From: an uncultured Hyphomicrobiales bacterium
Lineage (GTDB): Bacteria; Pseudomonadota; Alphaproteobacteria; Rhizobiales; Beijerinckiaceae
Direction of reading: 5' to 3'
DNA: 42,474 nt
NCBI GenBank assembly: GCA_903884435.1
Contig: CAISEY010000129.1
Coordinates: forward strand, 1-42,474
Shown here piece by piece: positions 28,564 through 38,035 of this stretch. The position numbers were made by a program, and so were the translations under genes. Position 1 is the first letter of the stretch; the number at the start of each line of letters is the position of its first letter. Below the pieces are notes generated by a model, which was given only the letters and a program-made list of their open reading frames with translations, was not told where the DNA came from and searched no databases.

Positions 28564-30459
28564 ATGAAGGAACTCATCAGGCAATATATCGACAAGGGCA
28601 TCTCGCGCCGCGATCTGACGAAAGGCCTGACCGCCGCGGGACTGACCGCCGGCGCCGCCAAAACCATCGCGCAATCCCTGGCGCCGCCCGCAGCCGCGCA
28701 GACCGCGGCGCCGGCCGCGCAGCCGAAAATCCGCGACATGAAGGGCACGGGCGGCGCGATGTTCACGCAGCAGCTGAAGGCCGCCGGCGTTGAATTCATC
28801 TTCTTCAATCCCTCGACGGCGGATTCGCCGATCTTCGATTCCCTCGTCAACGAGCCGGGCATTCAGCTCATCAAGGGCGTGCAGGAAGGCGCGTGCGTCG
28901 CCATGGCCGACGGTTACGCGCGCGCCTCGGGCAAGCTTGGCGTCGTCATCGTCGCCAACGTCGGCCTGCCGAACGCGGTCACGCAAATGGTCAACGCCTT
29001 CAAGGACCAGACGCCGATCCTCGTCGCGGCGGCCTCGGTCGCGCAGGAGAGCGTGGGCCGCGAGGCGTATCAGGAATACGAAAACATCGAGCGCGTCACG
29101 CAGCCCATCACCAAGTGGCACTGGGTGGCGACCTCCACCGCCGGCATCGCGGAGACGACGCGGCGCGCGGTGAAGTTCGCGACGACGCAACCCTCGGCGC
29201 CCGTTTACCTTTCGATTCCCGAAAACCTGCTGCGCACCGAGGGACAGACGCAGATTTACGACAAGTCGCTGTTCGAAGTGACCATGCGGGTGCGGCCCGA
29301 CAAGCAGGACGTCGAGGCAGCCGCGCGCATGATCATCGAGGCGAAAAATCCGCTGTTGTCGATCGGCGACGAAATCTTCCAGTGCAACGCGGAAAACGAG
29401 GTTCTAGAACTCGCGGAATTGCTGGGCCTGCCGACGGCGGGGCAGGGCGGTTCGCTCGGCTTCTGGACAAAGCCGTTCCCGTCGAAACATCCGCTTTATC
29501 TTGGCACGCTGTTGCGGCAGATGCGTTTTCCCGGCGACGTCGACGTGCATCTCAACATCGGCTCGAAGTTCGGCGAGCAATACATGCCGGGCGCGAAACA
29601 GATTTCGATGCGCCGCGACCCGACCTCGCTGGCGCGCGGCGCGCCGGTCGATCTCGGCATGATCTCCGACATCAAAATCGGGACGCGCGATCTCGTCGAC
29701 GCCGTCAGGAGCCTCGCGACCGAGGCGCGGCTGAAAGAGATCGCCGGCGAGCGTCTCGCGCGCGCCGCCGCGTTCACGACGAAGCTGCGCAAGATGCTCG
29801 ACAAGGTGATCAGGGAAACGCCCTACGACGGCGAGATCACCATGGAGCGGCTTGGCATCGAACTCGAGGCGTCGCTCGAGCGCGACACGATCTGGGTGAA
29901 CGACGTCGACAGCGGCAAGCGCATGGACGCTTTCATGAGCTGGGGCCCGAGGGACAAGCAATATCTGGGGACCGGACCCAACGTGCTCGGCTGGGGCATG
30001 GCCGCGGGGCTTGGCGTGAAGCTCGCCAAACCCGACCGGCCCGTGGTTTCGGTCGTCGGCGACGGAAGTTTCCTGTTCAGCGGGCCGCAGCCGCTGTGGT
30101 CGATTTCACGCTACCAGGCGCCAATCACGGTGCTGGTGCTCAACAACCGCAGCTACAACAACGAGCGCAACCGCATCTGGATGAGCGGCGGCGCGCAGTT
30201 CCAGGCCGGGCGCGACATGACCTGCTACCTCGGCTCGCCCGACGTCGATTACGCGAAAACCTCCCAGGCCTTCGGCGTCGACGCGGAAATCGTGAAAGAC
30301 CCGCGGAAGATTCAGGAAGCGGTGCTGCGCGCGAAAAAGGCCAACGCGGACGGGCGTCCCTATCTCCTCGACATCAACCTCGCCCGCAACGGCATCGGCA
30401 ACACATCCACCTGGCATCCCGCCTATTCCCTCGCCTCCAAGCGCACGCGGAAGGTCTGA
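28564..30459 (+). CDS. ThDP-dependent acetolactate-synthase-like enzyme with Tat-like N-terminus
   Basis: N-terminal GISRRDLTKGLTAAGLTAGAAKTIAQSLAPPAAAQ; catalytic-Glu region IKGVQEGACVAMADGYARASGK; ThDP motif GDGSFLFSGPQPLWSISRYQAPITVLVLNNRSYNN. Confidence 0.9.
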   Translation: MKELIRQYIDKGISRRDLTKGLTAAGLTAGAAKTIAQSLAPPAAAQTAAPAAQPKIRDMKGTGGAMFTQQLKAAGVEFIFFNPSTADSPIFDSLVNEPGIQLIKGVQEGACVAMADGYARASGKLGVVIVANVGLPNAVTQMVNAFKDQTPILVAAASVAQESVGREAYQEYENIERVTQPITKWHWVATSTAGIAETTRRAVKFATTQPSAPVYLSIPENLLRTEGQTQIYDKSLFEVTMRVRPDKQDVEAAARMIIEAKNPLLSIGDEIFQCNAENEVLELAELLGLPTAGQGGSLGFWTKPFPSKHPLYLGTLLRQMRFPGDVDVHLNIGSKFGEQYMPGAKQISMRRDPTSLARGAPVDLGMISDIKIGTRDLVDAVRSLATEARLKEIAGERLARAAAFTTKLRKMLDKVIRETPYDGEITMERLGIELEASLERDTIWVNDVDSGKRMDAFMSWGPRDKQYLGTGPNVLGWGMAAGLGVKLAKPDRPVVSVVGDGSFLFSGPQPLWSISRYQAPITVLVLNNRSYNNERNRIWMSGGAQFQAGRDMTCYLGSPDVDYAKTSQAFGVDAEIVKDPRKIQEAVLRAKKANADGRPYLLDINLARNGIGNTSTWHPAYSLASKRTRKV

Positions 30460-30461
30460 CC

Positions 30462-30971
30462 ATGAAAACCCCACTTTCCGCCGCCGTTTTCGCGACGTTC
30501 CTGACGGCCGGCGCGGCGCTCGCGCAGGCGCCCGTGCAGTTTCCGCCGGGCGAGGGCCGCGACATCGTCGCGGTCGCCTGTTCGCAATGCCACGCGCCGA
30601 ACATCATCACCTTCATGCGCAAGAACGCCGCGGGCTGGCGCACGCATGTCTACGACATGTTCATCCGCGGGGCGCAGGTCACGGACACGGAAATGGACGT
30701 GGTCGTGGATTATCTCGCGACGAATTTCGGGCCCGGCGTCAACGTGCCGAAATTCGAGGCGGTCGCGTTGCCCGACGGCGCGGGCAAGGACTTGCTGCAA
30801 CAGCGCTGCGGCACGGCCTGTCACGATCTCACGCGCGTGACCGTGGCCCGTCACGGGCGCAACGACTGGGACGGGGTCGTCGCGCAAATGATGGAGTTCG
30901 GCGCGCCGGTCACTCTCGACGAGGGCAAGACCATCGCCGCCTACCTGAAAGACAGGTTCGGCGAGAAATAG
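30462..30971 (+). CDS. Diheme c-type cytochrome (secreted)
   Basis: Signal peptide MKTPLSAAVFATFLTAGAALAQ; CSQCH and non-canonical CGTACH; ATG 2 bp after the preceding stop. Confidence 0.85.
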   Translation: MKTPLSAAVFATFLTAGAALAQAPVQFPPGEGRDIVAVACSQCHAPNIITFMRKNAAGWRTHVYDMFIRGAQVTDTEMDVVVDYLATNFGPGVNVPKFEAVALPDGAGKDLLQQRCGTACHDLTRVTVARHGRNDWDGVVAQMMEFGAPVTLDEGKTIAAYLKDRFGEK

Positions 30972-30975
30972 AGGA

Positions 30976-31293
30976 TCACCTCGCGGGAACGCAGGGGCCG
31001 AGGTCCTTCACCGCCGACGCGACGAAACGCGCGTCGACGGCGCCCTCGACCGTCACGTTTCCCTCGATCAGTCCGGAGCGCTTGAAAAAGTCGAAGTCCT
31101 CGCGCAGCGACGGCAAATTGATCGCGCCATCGGGATCGCAGGCGGCCGCGATCATCGTCCTGTAGAGGTCGTTGTTCCGGATCGGGATGAATTCGCGCAG
31201 GATGGCGAGGACTTCCTCGCCCTTCGGGCCAGCGAGGCGCGCGCCGGCGATGGCGTCGTTGGAGAATCGCGCCGCCCGCAGACAGGCGCGCAT
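30976..31293 (-). pseudogene. Truncated NMT1/ABC-type substrate-binding protein (C-terminal third only)
   Basis: MRACLRAARFSNDAIAG...LPSLREDFDFFKRSGLIEGNVTVEGAVDARFVASAVKDLGP aligns with the C-terminus of the 31295-32323 protein (MRAYLRGVRAYADAIVD...LPSLREDLGIFRKQGLIEGEVTVEQAVDASFAEAAAKDLGP). Confidence 0.75.
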
Positions 31294-31294
31294 G

Positions 31295-32323
31295 CTATTT
31301 CGCCGATGGATGTTTGTAGGGGCCGAGGTCTTTCGCGGCGGCTTCGGCGAAGGAGGCGTCGACGGCCTGTTCGACCGTCACCTCGCCCTCGATCAGTCCC
31401 TGCTTGCGGAAAATTCCGAGATCCTCGCGCAGGCTCGGCAGGTGGAGCGTTCCATCGGGATGCAGGGCCGCCGGCGTGATCGAGCGGATGAGATCCGCGT
31501 CCTTGATGTGGGAATATTCCGCGATGATCGAGACGATCTCGTCGCCCGCGGGTCCGACGAATTTATTGTCGACGATGGCGTCGGCGTAGGCGCGCACGCC
31601 GCGCAGATAGGCGCGCATGAAGCGCCGGGCGACATCGGTCTTTCTGGCGAATTGTCCGGAGTATAGAACCACGGCGACCTGATGGTCGGGATAGACGGCG
31701 TCGTCGGCCAGCACGCGCGCGCCGACGCCGAGCTTCACGACCTCGGACACCATGGGCTCGGCCATCAAGGCGGCGTCCACCGCCTTGTTGGCGAGGGCCG
31801 GAACCTGTTGCGGCAGCGGCATGAACACGCGCTCGACGTCGTTGACGGTGATGCCTGCCTTTTCGAACACCTTGTCGAGCGTCGTGGTGGAAGAACCGCC
31901 GGGCGCGGGCGAGACGATCTTCATCCCCCGGAGATCCGCGAGGGTCCGGTATCGCCCGCTCTCGACGAGATCCTTCCTCACGACGACGAATTGCGCGCCG
32001 CGGCCGGGCACGGTCTGGTTCTTGTCGGCGACGATGCGAATGTCGACGCCGCGCGCCACGGCGTTGTAGAGGCCCGCCGAGGGGCCGCCGCCGCCGACGT
32101 CGAGCGCGCCGGACGCGAAGAGCGTGATCATGCGCGCGGCGGAATCGAAAATGCTCAACTTCACGTCGAGCCCCTCGGCGCGAAAGAAGCCCTTCTTGTC
32201 CGCGACGTAGAGGCCCACGTCCGTCGTCGTGCCGGTCATGCCGGCGTTGACGGGCGTCAGCGGTTGCGCGCAGGCGCCGCCGAGCGTGAAGACAAGGCAG
32301 AAGGCCTTCAGCAATCGCGACAT
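31295..32323 (-). CDS. NMT1/ABC nitrate-sulfonate-type substrate-binding protein (paralog 1)
   Basis: Signal peptide; GLYVADKKGFFRAEGLDVKLSIFDSAARMITLFASGALDVGGGGPSAGLYNAVARGVDIRIVADK. Confidence 0.88.
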   Translation of the reverse strand: MSRLLKAFCLVFTLGGACAQPLTPVNAGMTGTTTDVGLYVADKKGFFRAEGLDVKLSIFDSAARMITLFASGALDVGGGGPSAGLYNAVARGVDIRIVADKNQTVPGRGAQFVVVRKDLVESGRYRTLADLRGMKIVSPAPGGSSTTTLDKVFEKAGITVNDVERVFMPLPQQVPALANKAVDAALMAEPMVSEVVKLGVGARVLADDAVYPDHQVAVVLYSGQFARKTDVARRFMRAYLRGVRAYADAIVDNKFVGPAGDEIVSIIAEYSHIKDADLIRSITPAALHPDGTLHLPSLREDLGIFRKQGLIEGEVTVEQAVDASFAEAAAKDLGPYKHPSAK

Positions 32324-32342
32324 GTCGGGGCTCCGCGGTGGT

Positions 32343-33377
32343 TTACTGCTTTTTCCAGGGGCCGAGTTCCTTCACCGCCCAGTCGACGAAGCTCGTGTCG
32401 ATGACCTGTTCGATCTCGATCTGGCCCTCGATGTATTTCTGCTTCTTGAAGAGATCGAGGTCTTCCTTCAGGCTCGCGACGTGCAGCGTCCCGTCCGGAT
32501 TGCAATAGCTGAGGATGAACGAGCGCCAGACGGCGGCGTCCTTGAACGGTCCGTATTCGAGCGCGATGGCGACGATTTCATCGCCCCGGGCGCCGACGAA
32601 TTCGCCGTTCGGGCCGAGCGAGTCGTTGTGGTAACGCACGCCGCGCAGGAAGGCGCGCATGAAGCGGCGGGCGAGATCGACGTCGGTTTTGGCGAACTTG
32701 CCCGAATACATGATCTCCGAGACTTCATGGACGGGATAGACGTCGTAGTCGTTGGCGACGGCGACGACGCCGCCCATGCGCAGGGCCTGCGTCACCGAGG
32801 GTTCCGCCGGCAACGCCGCGTCGATGGCGCCGTTTTGCAGCGCGATCGTCATTTGCGGGAAGCTCATGTAGACGCGCTCGATGTCGTTGTAGGTCAGGCC
32901 GCCCTTCTCGAGCATTTTCACGATCACGGGGAACGCCGATCCGCCTGGCGCCGCCTCCGCGACCTTGAGGCCCTTGAGGTCGGCGAAGGTTTTGTACCTG
33001 CCGGAATCGACGAGCTCCTTGCGCACCAGCAGCTTGATGCTGGAGCGGCCCACGACGTTCTGGCTCTTGTCGGAGACGATGCGGATGTCGATGCCGCGCG
33101 CCACGGCGTTGAACAGGCCCGCCGAATGGCCGCCGGCGGACACATCGAGTTCGCCGGTGCCGAGCGCCGCGATCATGCGCGCGGCGGAATCGAAGGTGAT
33201 GAATTCAGCGTCGATGCCCTCGTCGCGGAAATAACCCTTCTTGTGGGCGACCCAGAGGCCGATGTCGGTCGCCGACAGGGTGCCGCCGATGGTCACTTTT
33301 TTCATCGGCGTTTGCGCCGGCGCCGGAGAGACGGCGGCGAGCGCGACGAGGGCCAGCGCGGCGAGAAATTTCATCAT
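32343..33377 (-). CDS. NMT1/ABC-type substrate-binding protein (paralog 2)
   Basis: GLWVAHKKGYFRDEGIDAEFITFDSAARMIAALGTGELDVSAGGHSAGLFNAVARGIDIRIVSDK. Confidence 0.88.
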   Translation of the reverse strand: MMKFLAALALVALAAVSPAPAQTPMKKVTIGGTLSATDIGLWVAHKKGYFRDEGIDAEFITFDSAARMIAALGTGELDVSAGGHSAGLFNAVARGIDIRIVSDKSQNVVGRSSIKLLVRKELVDSGRYKTFADLKGLKVAEAAPGGSAFPVIVKMLEKGGLTYNDIERVYMSFPQMTIALQNGAIDAALPAEPSVTQALRMGGVVAVANDYDVYPVHEVSEIMYSGKFAKTDVDLARRFMRAFLRGVRYHNDSLGPNGEFVGARGDEIVAIALEYGPFKDAAVWRSFILSYCNPDGTLHVASLKEDLDLFKKQKYIEGQIEIEQVIDTSFVDWAVKELGPWKKQ

Positions 33378-33403
33378 CTTGCACTCCCGTGTGAATGGGC
33401 CGT

Positions 33404-34432
33404 TTATCTCGCCGCCGGCCGGTAGGGGCCGAGTTGCCGGACCGCGGCGTCGAGGAAGCTCGTGTCGACCGCCTTTTCAACCGTCACGTCGCCCTGGATC
33501 AAGCCGATTTCGCGAAAAATGTCGAAATCGCTCTTCATGCTGACGGGATCGAGCCTGCCGTCGGGGTGAATGGCGCTCTGCACGAAGGAGCGATGCACGG
33601 CGGGATCCTTGATCAGCGAATATTCCGTCAGGATCGCCACCACCTCGTCGCCGCGCGGGCCGGCGAAAACCCCCTTCTCGATGGCGTCGTTGAAATCGCG
33701 CACGCCGCGGAGATAGGCCTTGATGAAGCGCGTCGCGAGATCTGTTTTCCGCGCGAAATGGCCGGGATAGATCACCGCGGAAATCGTGTGGTTCGGGTAG
33801 ATTTCATCGTCGCCCATCACGCGCACCGCGCCATTGCGGATGGCGTCGCTGGCTTGCGGCTCCGCCGGCAGGGCGAGGTCGATGGCCTTGTTTTGCAAGG
33901 CGACGACCTGTTGCGAGAAGGACATGAAGACTTCCTCCACGTCGCCCCACTTGAGGCCGGCGCGGTCGAGCAGCTTCTTCAGGGTGCCATCGCCGGAGCC
34001 GCCAGGGGCGGAATTGGCGAGTTTGAGGCCCTTGATGTCGGGCAGGCTTTTGTATCGCCCGCTGTCGATCAGATCCTTGCGGATGAGCAGCTTGGTGCTG
34101 GCCCTGCCCGGCGGCGTCGAGTTTTTGTCGGCGACCATGCGGATGTCGATGCCGCGGGCCACGGCGTTGTAGAGGCCCGCCGAGATGCCGCCCGCCGCGA
34201 CATCGAGGTCGCCGGAGGCGAGCGGCGCGATCATTTTCGCGGCGGAATCGAAGACGATGAATTGCGCGTCGATGCCCTCGTCGCGGTAATAGTTCTTCTT
34301 GTGGGCGATGAAGAAGCCGACGTCGGTCGCGGAATTGGTGAGGCCGACGTTGACTTTCACGAACGGCTGGGCGCGGGCCGGCGCGAGGGTCGCCGCCAGC
34401 AGGGCGAAAGCGATGAAAATACGCGGCGCCAT
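33404..34432 (-). CDS. NMT1/ABC-type substrate-binding protein (paralog 3)
   Basis: GFFIAHKKNYYRDEGIDAQFIVFDSAAKMIAPLASGDLDVAAGGISAGLYNAVARGIDIRMVADK. Confidence 0.88.
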   Translation of the reverse strand: MAPRIFIAFALLAATLAPARAQPFVKVNVGLTNSATDVGFFIAHKKNYYRDEGIDAQFIVFDSAAKMIAPLASGDLDVAAGGISAGLYNAVARGIDIRMVADKNSTPPGRASTKLLIRKDLIDSGRYKSLPDIKGLKLANSAPGGSGDGTLKKLLDRAGLKWGDVEEVFMSFSQQVVALQNKAIDLALPAEPQASDAIRNGAVRVMGDDEIYPNHTISAVIYPGHFARKTDLATRFIKAYLRGVRDFNDAIEKGVFAGPRGDEVVAILTEYSLIKDPAVHRSFVQSAIHPDGRLDPVSMKSDFDIFREIGLIQGDVTVEKAVDTSFLDAAVRQLGPYRPAAR

Positions 34433-34637
34433 GGTTGCCTCCCGGGAGCGTGGCCCCGACTATCGCCGGAATGGCGGAGGCTGTCACCCCGCGGGCGGCG
34501 ATCATTTCGAACGGGGCGAGGGCGATTGTCGAGGAGCCGGAACCGGTCAGGTCACGAAAGGGGGATTACAAATTCCCGCGCGAGAGGGCATGATACGTTT
34601 CAACAGCGCCGGACGGGCGCGTTTCGCGGAGGGTCTC

Positions 34638-35516
34638 ATGGACAAGTTCGTCGTCGCGCCGCATTTTCGCCTGCACGAATGGGTCGCGGAGGAAAAGGGC
34701 TATTTCGCCGCGGAGGGACTTGATTACGAGTTCCGCGAAACCATGGATTCGCAGGCCTCCCAGGGGCATCACATCGGCAACAAGGTTGGCGCCTACCAGA
34801 CCTTCGAGAAAGGGCGCGAGTGCAACGTCAGCGGCGCCTGCCACTGGACGGTGAACGTCGCGGCCTCCAACGGGCATGGCAAGCTCTATTCCGAATGCTA
34901 TTCGGTATCGCCCGCCGGCGTCTTCGTGCCCGCCGATTCAAAAATCAAAACGCCCGCCGATCTCAGGGGCGTGCCGATCTCCGTCGGTTTCCAGTCCGGC
35001 AGCCATTACGCGACCATCCAGGCGCTGGAGCAGTACATGCCGATCACGGACATGGAAATGTCCTTCAACGACGGCCTGCTGTTCGCGCGCATGGAGGCGC
35101 TTGTCGATGGCAGGACGCCGGCCTGTTCGGCGTTCAGCGGGCCCTATTATTTTCTCGAGCAACTCGGTTTTCGCAAGGTCATCGACACGACCTTCATGAT
35201 GGCCTCGATGATCACCGGCGAACCCGACCCCGCCGACGTGCGAAAATATTTTCGCGCGTTGCGCCGCGCCCAGCACGACATCGACCTGCGGCCGGAGCTT
35301 TACACGCGCTATTACAAAAAGGAATTCCCGGCGCGGTTCCACGGCGTGATGGACACGCGCCGCTGGGGCCCCGGCGAGCGTATCGTCTTCGAGCCCTATT
35401 CAAAGGAGATTTTCGAGGACACGTTCAAATGGGTCGGCGAGCGCGAGATTTTCGGCAACGCCAGCATGGGCCACGGGCGCTACGAGGACGCGATTTTCAG
35501 CGTTGCGGCGGAGTAA
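34638..35516 (+). CDS. NMT1-like substrate-binding-fold protein without signal peptide
   Basis: MDKFVVAPHFRLHEWVAEEKGYFAAEGLDYEFRETMDSQ...PADLRGVPISVGFQSGSHYATIQALEQYM; no hydrophobic N-terminus at the ATG with local context. Confidence 0.75.
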   Translation: MDKFVVAPHFRLHEWVAEEKGYFAAEGLDYEFRETMDSQASQGHHIGNKVGAYQTFEKGRECNVSGACHWTVNVAASNGHGKLYSECYSVSPAGVFVPADSKIKTPADLRGVPISVGFQSGSHYATIQALEQYMPITDMEMSFNDGLLFARMEALVDGRTPACSAFSGPYYFLEQLGFRKVIDTTFMMASMITGEPDPADVRKYFRALRRAQHDIDLRPELYTRYYKKEFPARFHGVMDTRRWGPGERIVFEPYSKEIFEDTFKWVGEREIFGNASMGHGRYEDAIFSVAAE

Positions 35517-35523
35517 CCGCCGC

Positions 35524-36165
35524 TCACCCCTGCTTCGCGAATTGCGCCAGTTTTTCCTTCTCGAAGGCGAGCACGGCGGCGACGCTCGGGCGTTGTCGCA
35601 TCCGCTGGAAATGCGCGTGGCAATGGACGTGGACCGCCAGCGGCAATTCGAATTGCGTCGCGCGGCGGCAGCACCAGAAGAAATGCGCGTCCGCCGCCGT
35701 GAAATGATCGAAGAAGAAGTCGCGCCCGGCCAGCAGCCCGTCGGCGATGGCGAAGGCCTCCCGCAAAAATTCGGCGGCGTGTGTTTTCACCGATGCTTCC
35801 GCGCCTTCCGCCGCGTATTTCCCGGGCGAATTGATGCGCGCCAGATGCGGGTGGACGCCCGAGGAGCACCATGACATCAGCGAAATCGCCTCGAGCTTGC
35901 GCCACGGATCGGCGGGCAGGAGTTTCGCGGCGGGAAACGTCTCCGCGATCCAGATCTGGATGGCGACGCTTTCGGTGAGTTTCCGGCCATCGACAACCAG
36001 CAGGGGAACCTTGTGCTTCGGATTGATCGCGAGATAGTCGGGCGTCATGTGCTCCGACTTGCGAAAGTTCATGGCGACGGTCTCGAATGGCGCGCCTGTC
36101 TCGGTGAGCGTCACCCACGGCGCGAGCGCGCAGGTGGTGGGGGCGTAGTAAAGCTGGATATTCAT
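35524..36165 (-). CDS. Glutathione S-transferase family protein
   Basis: MNIQLYYAPTTCALAPWVTLTETGAPFETVAMNFRKSEHMTPDYLAINPKHKVPLLVVDGRKLTESVAIQIWIAE. Confidence 0.9.
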   Translation of the reverse strand: MNIQLYYAPTTCALAPWVTLTETGAPFETVAMNFRKSEHMTPDYLAINPKHKVPLLVVDGRKLTESVAIQIWIAETFPAAKLLPADPWRKLEAISLMSWCSSGVHPHLARINSPGKYAAEGAEASVKTHAAEFLREAFAIADGLLAGRDFFFDHFTAADAHFFWCCRRATQFELPLAVHVHCHAHFQRMRQRPSVAAVLAFEKEKLAQFAKQG

Positions 36166-36212
36166 GACGTTTCCCTCCCGCCGTCGCGCCCGCGGGCGCG
36201 AGGACATTCGCC

Positions 36213-36968
36213 TCACATGTTCGGCAATTCCGCCGCGCGCGGATCGTCGCGAAAATTGAACGCCCGGTCGAAGGCGGGACGCGCGCGCAACGCGGCCTCC
36301 CATGCCGTCAGCCGCGGATAATCCCGCGCCGGCATGAATTCCGGCCGCAGGTTGCGAATGCGATCGATGAATGGAATCATGGCGATGTCGGCGAGCGAAT
36401 AGGTCCCGCCCGCGAGCCACGGACCATGCGCCAGCGTCGCCTCGATCCGGTCGAGGCACTTGTGCATCTTGTCGAAGGCGTCCTGCATTTCGGCGTCGGT
36501 GAAACCGTGGCGCGCCACGGTTTCCCAGCGGTCGCGCCGCTCCTTCGTCGGGATGCGCGCCAGCACGCTCCGCAACTTGTCTTCCTCGAACGACGCCGAG
36601 GCGCGCTTGCTCAGGATCGTCCAGGTCGGCGCGTAAACCGCCTTGTAGGCGACCTCGTCGGAAAACTTCGTCCACAGGCGCATTTGCGCGCGTTCCCACG
36701 TGTCCCCGGGCTTCAGCGGCGTCCCGGGAAAGGTATCGTCGATATACTCGATGATAACGGAGGATTCGACGACGGGCCGTCCGGCGTCGACCAGCGTCGG
36801 CACGACGCCGTCGGGATTGAGCTTCACATAGGCGGGATCGTGCTGTTCGAATTTTTGCAGATCGAGCAGGCGGCTTTCGAAGGACAATCCTTTTTCGTAC
36901 AACGCGAGGCGGACCTTCTTCGAGCAGGTCGAGGCCATTCCATGATAGAGGACGAGACGTGAAGACAT
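36213..36968 (-). CDS. Glutathione S-transferase family protein (second copy)
   Basis: LVLYHGMASTCSKKVRLALYEKGLSFESRLLDLQKFEQHDPAYVKLNPDGVVPTLVDAGRPVVESSVIIEYID. Confidence 0.9.
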   Translation of the reverse strand: MSSRLVLYHGMASTCSKKVRLALYEKGLSFESRLLDLQKFEQHDPAYVKLNPDGVVPTLVDAGRPVVESSVIIEYIDDTFPGTPLKPGDTWERAQMRLWTKFSDEVAYKAVYAPTWTILSKRASASFEEDKLRSVLARIPTKERRDRWETVARHGFTDAEMQDAFDKMHKCLDRIEATLAHGPWLAGGTYSLADIAMIPFIDRIRNLRPEFMPARDYPRLTAWEAALRARPAFDRAFNFRDDPRAAELPNM

Positions 36969-37072
36969 GTCCGCTCCGCCTGTTGCGGGAGAAACCATAA
37001 TCCCTTCCAATCGATTCGCCTCGGCGAAATTCCGGGATATTCGCGACTCCCCCGTTCGCCGCCTTTGGGTAT

Positions 37073-38031
<959 letters not shown>

Positions 38032-38035
<4 letters not shown>

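Noticed and set aside
28893-30971. 692-aa plus-strand ORF spanning the ThDP enzyme and fused in-frame to the cytochrome
   Set aside because: Its upstream part is an alternative frame of the ThDP gene; the cytochrome has its own ATG and signal peptide at 30462.
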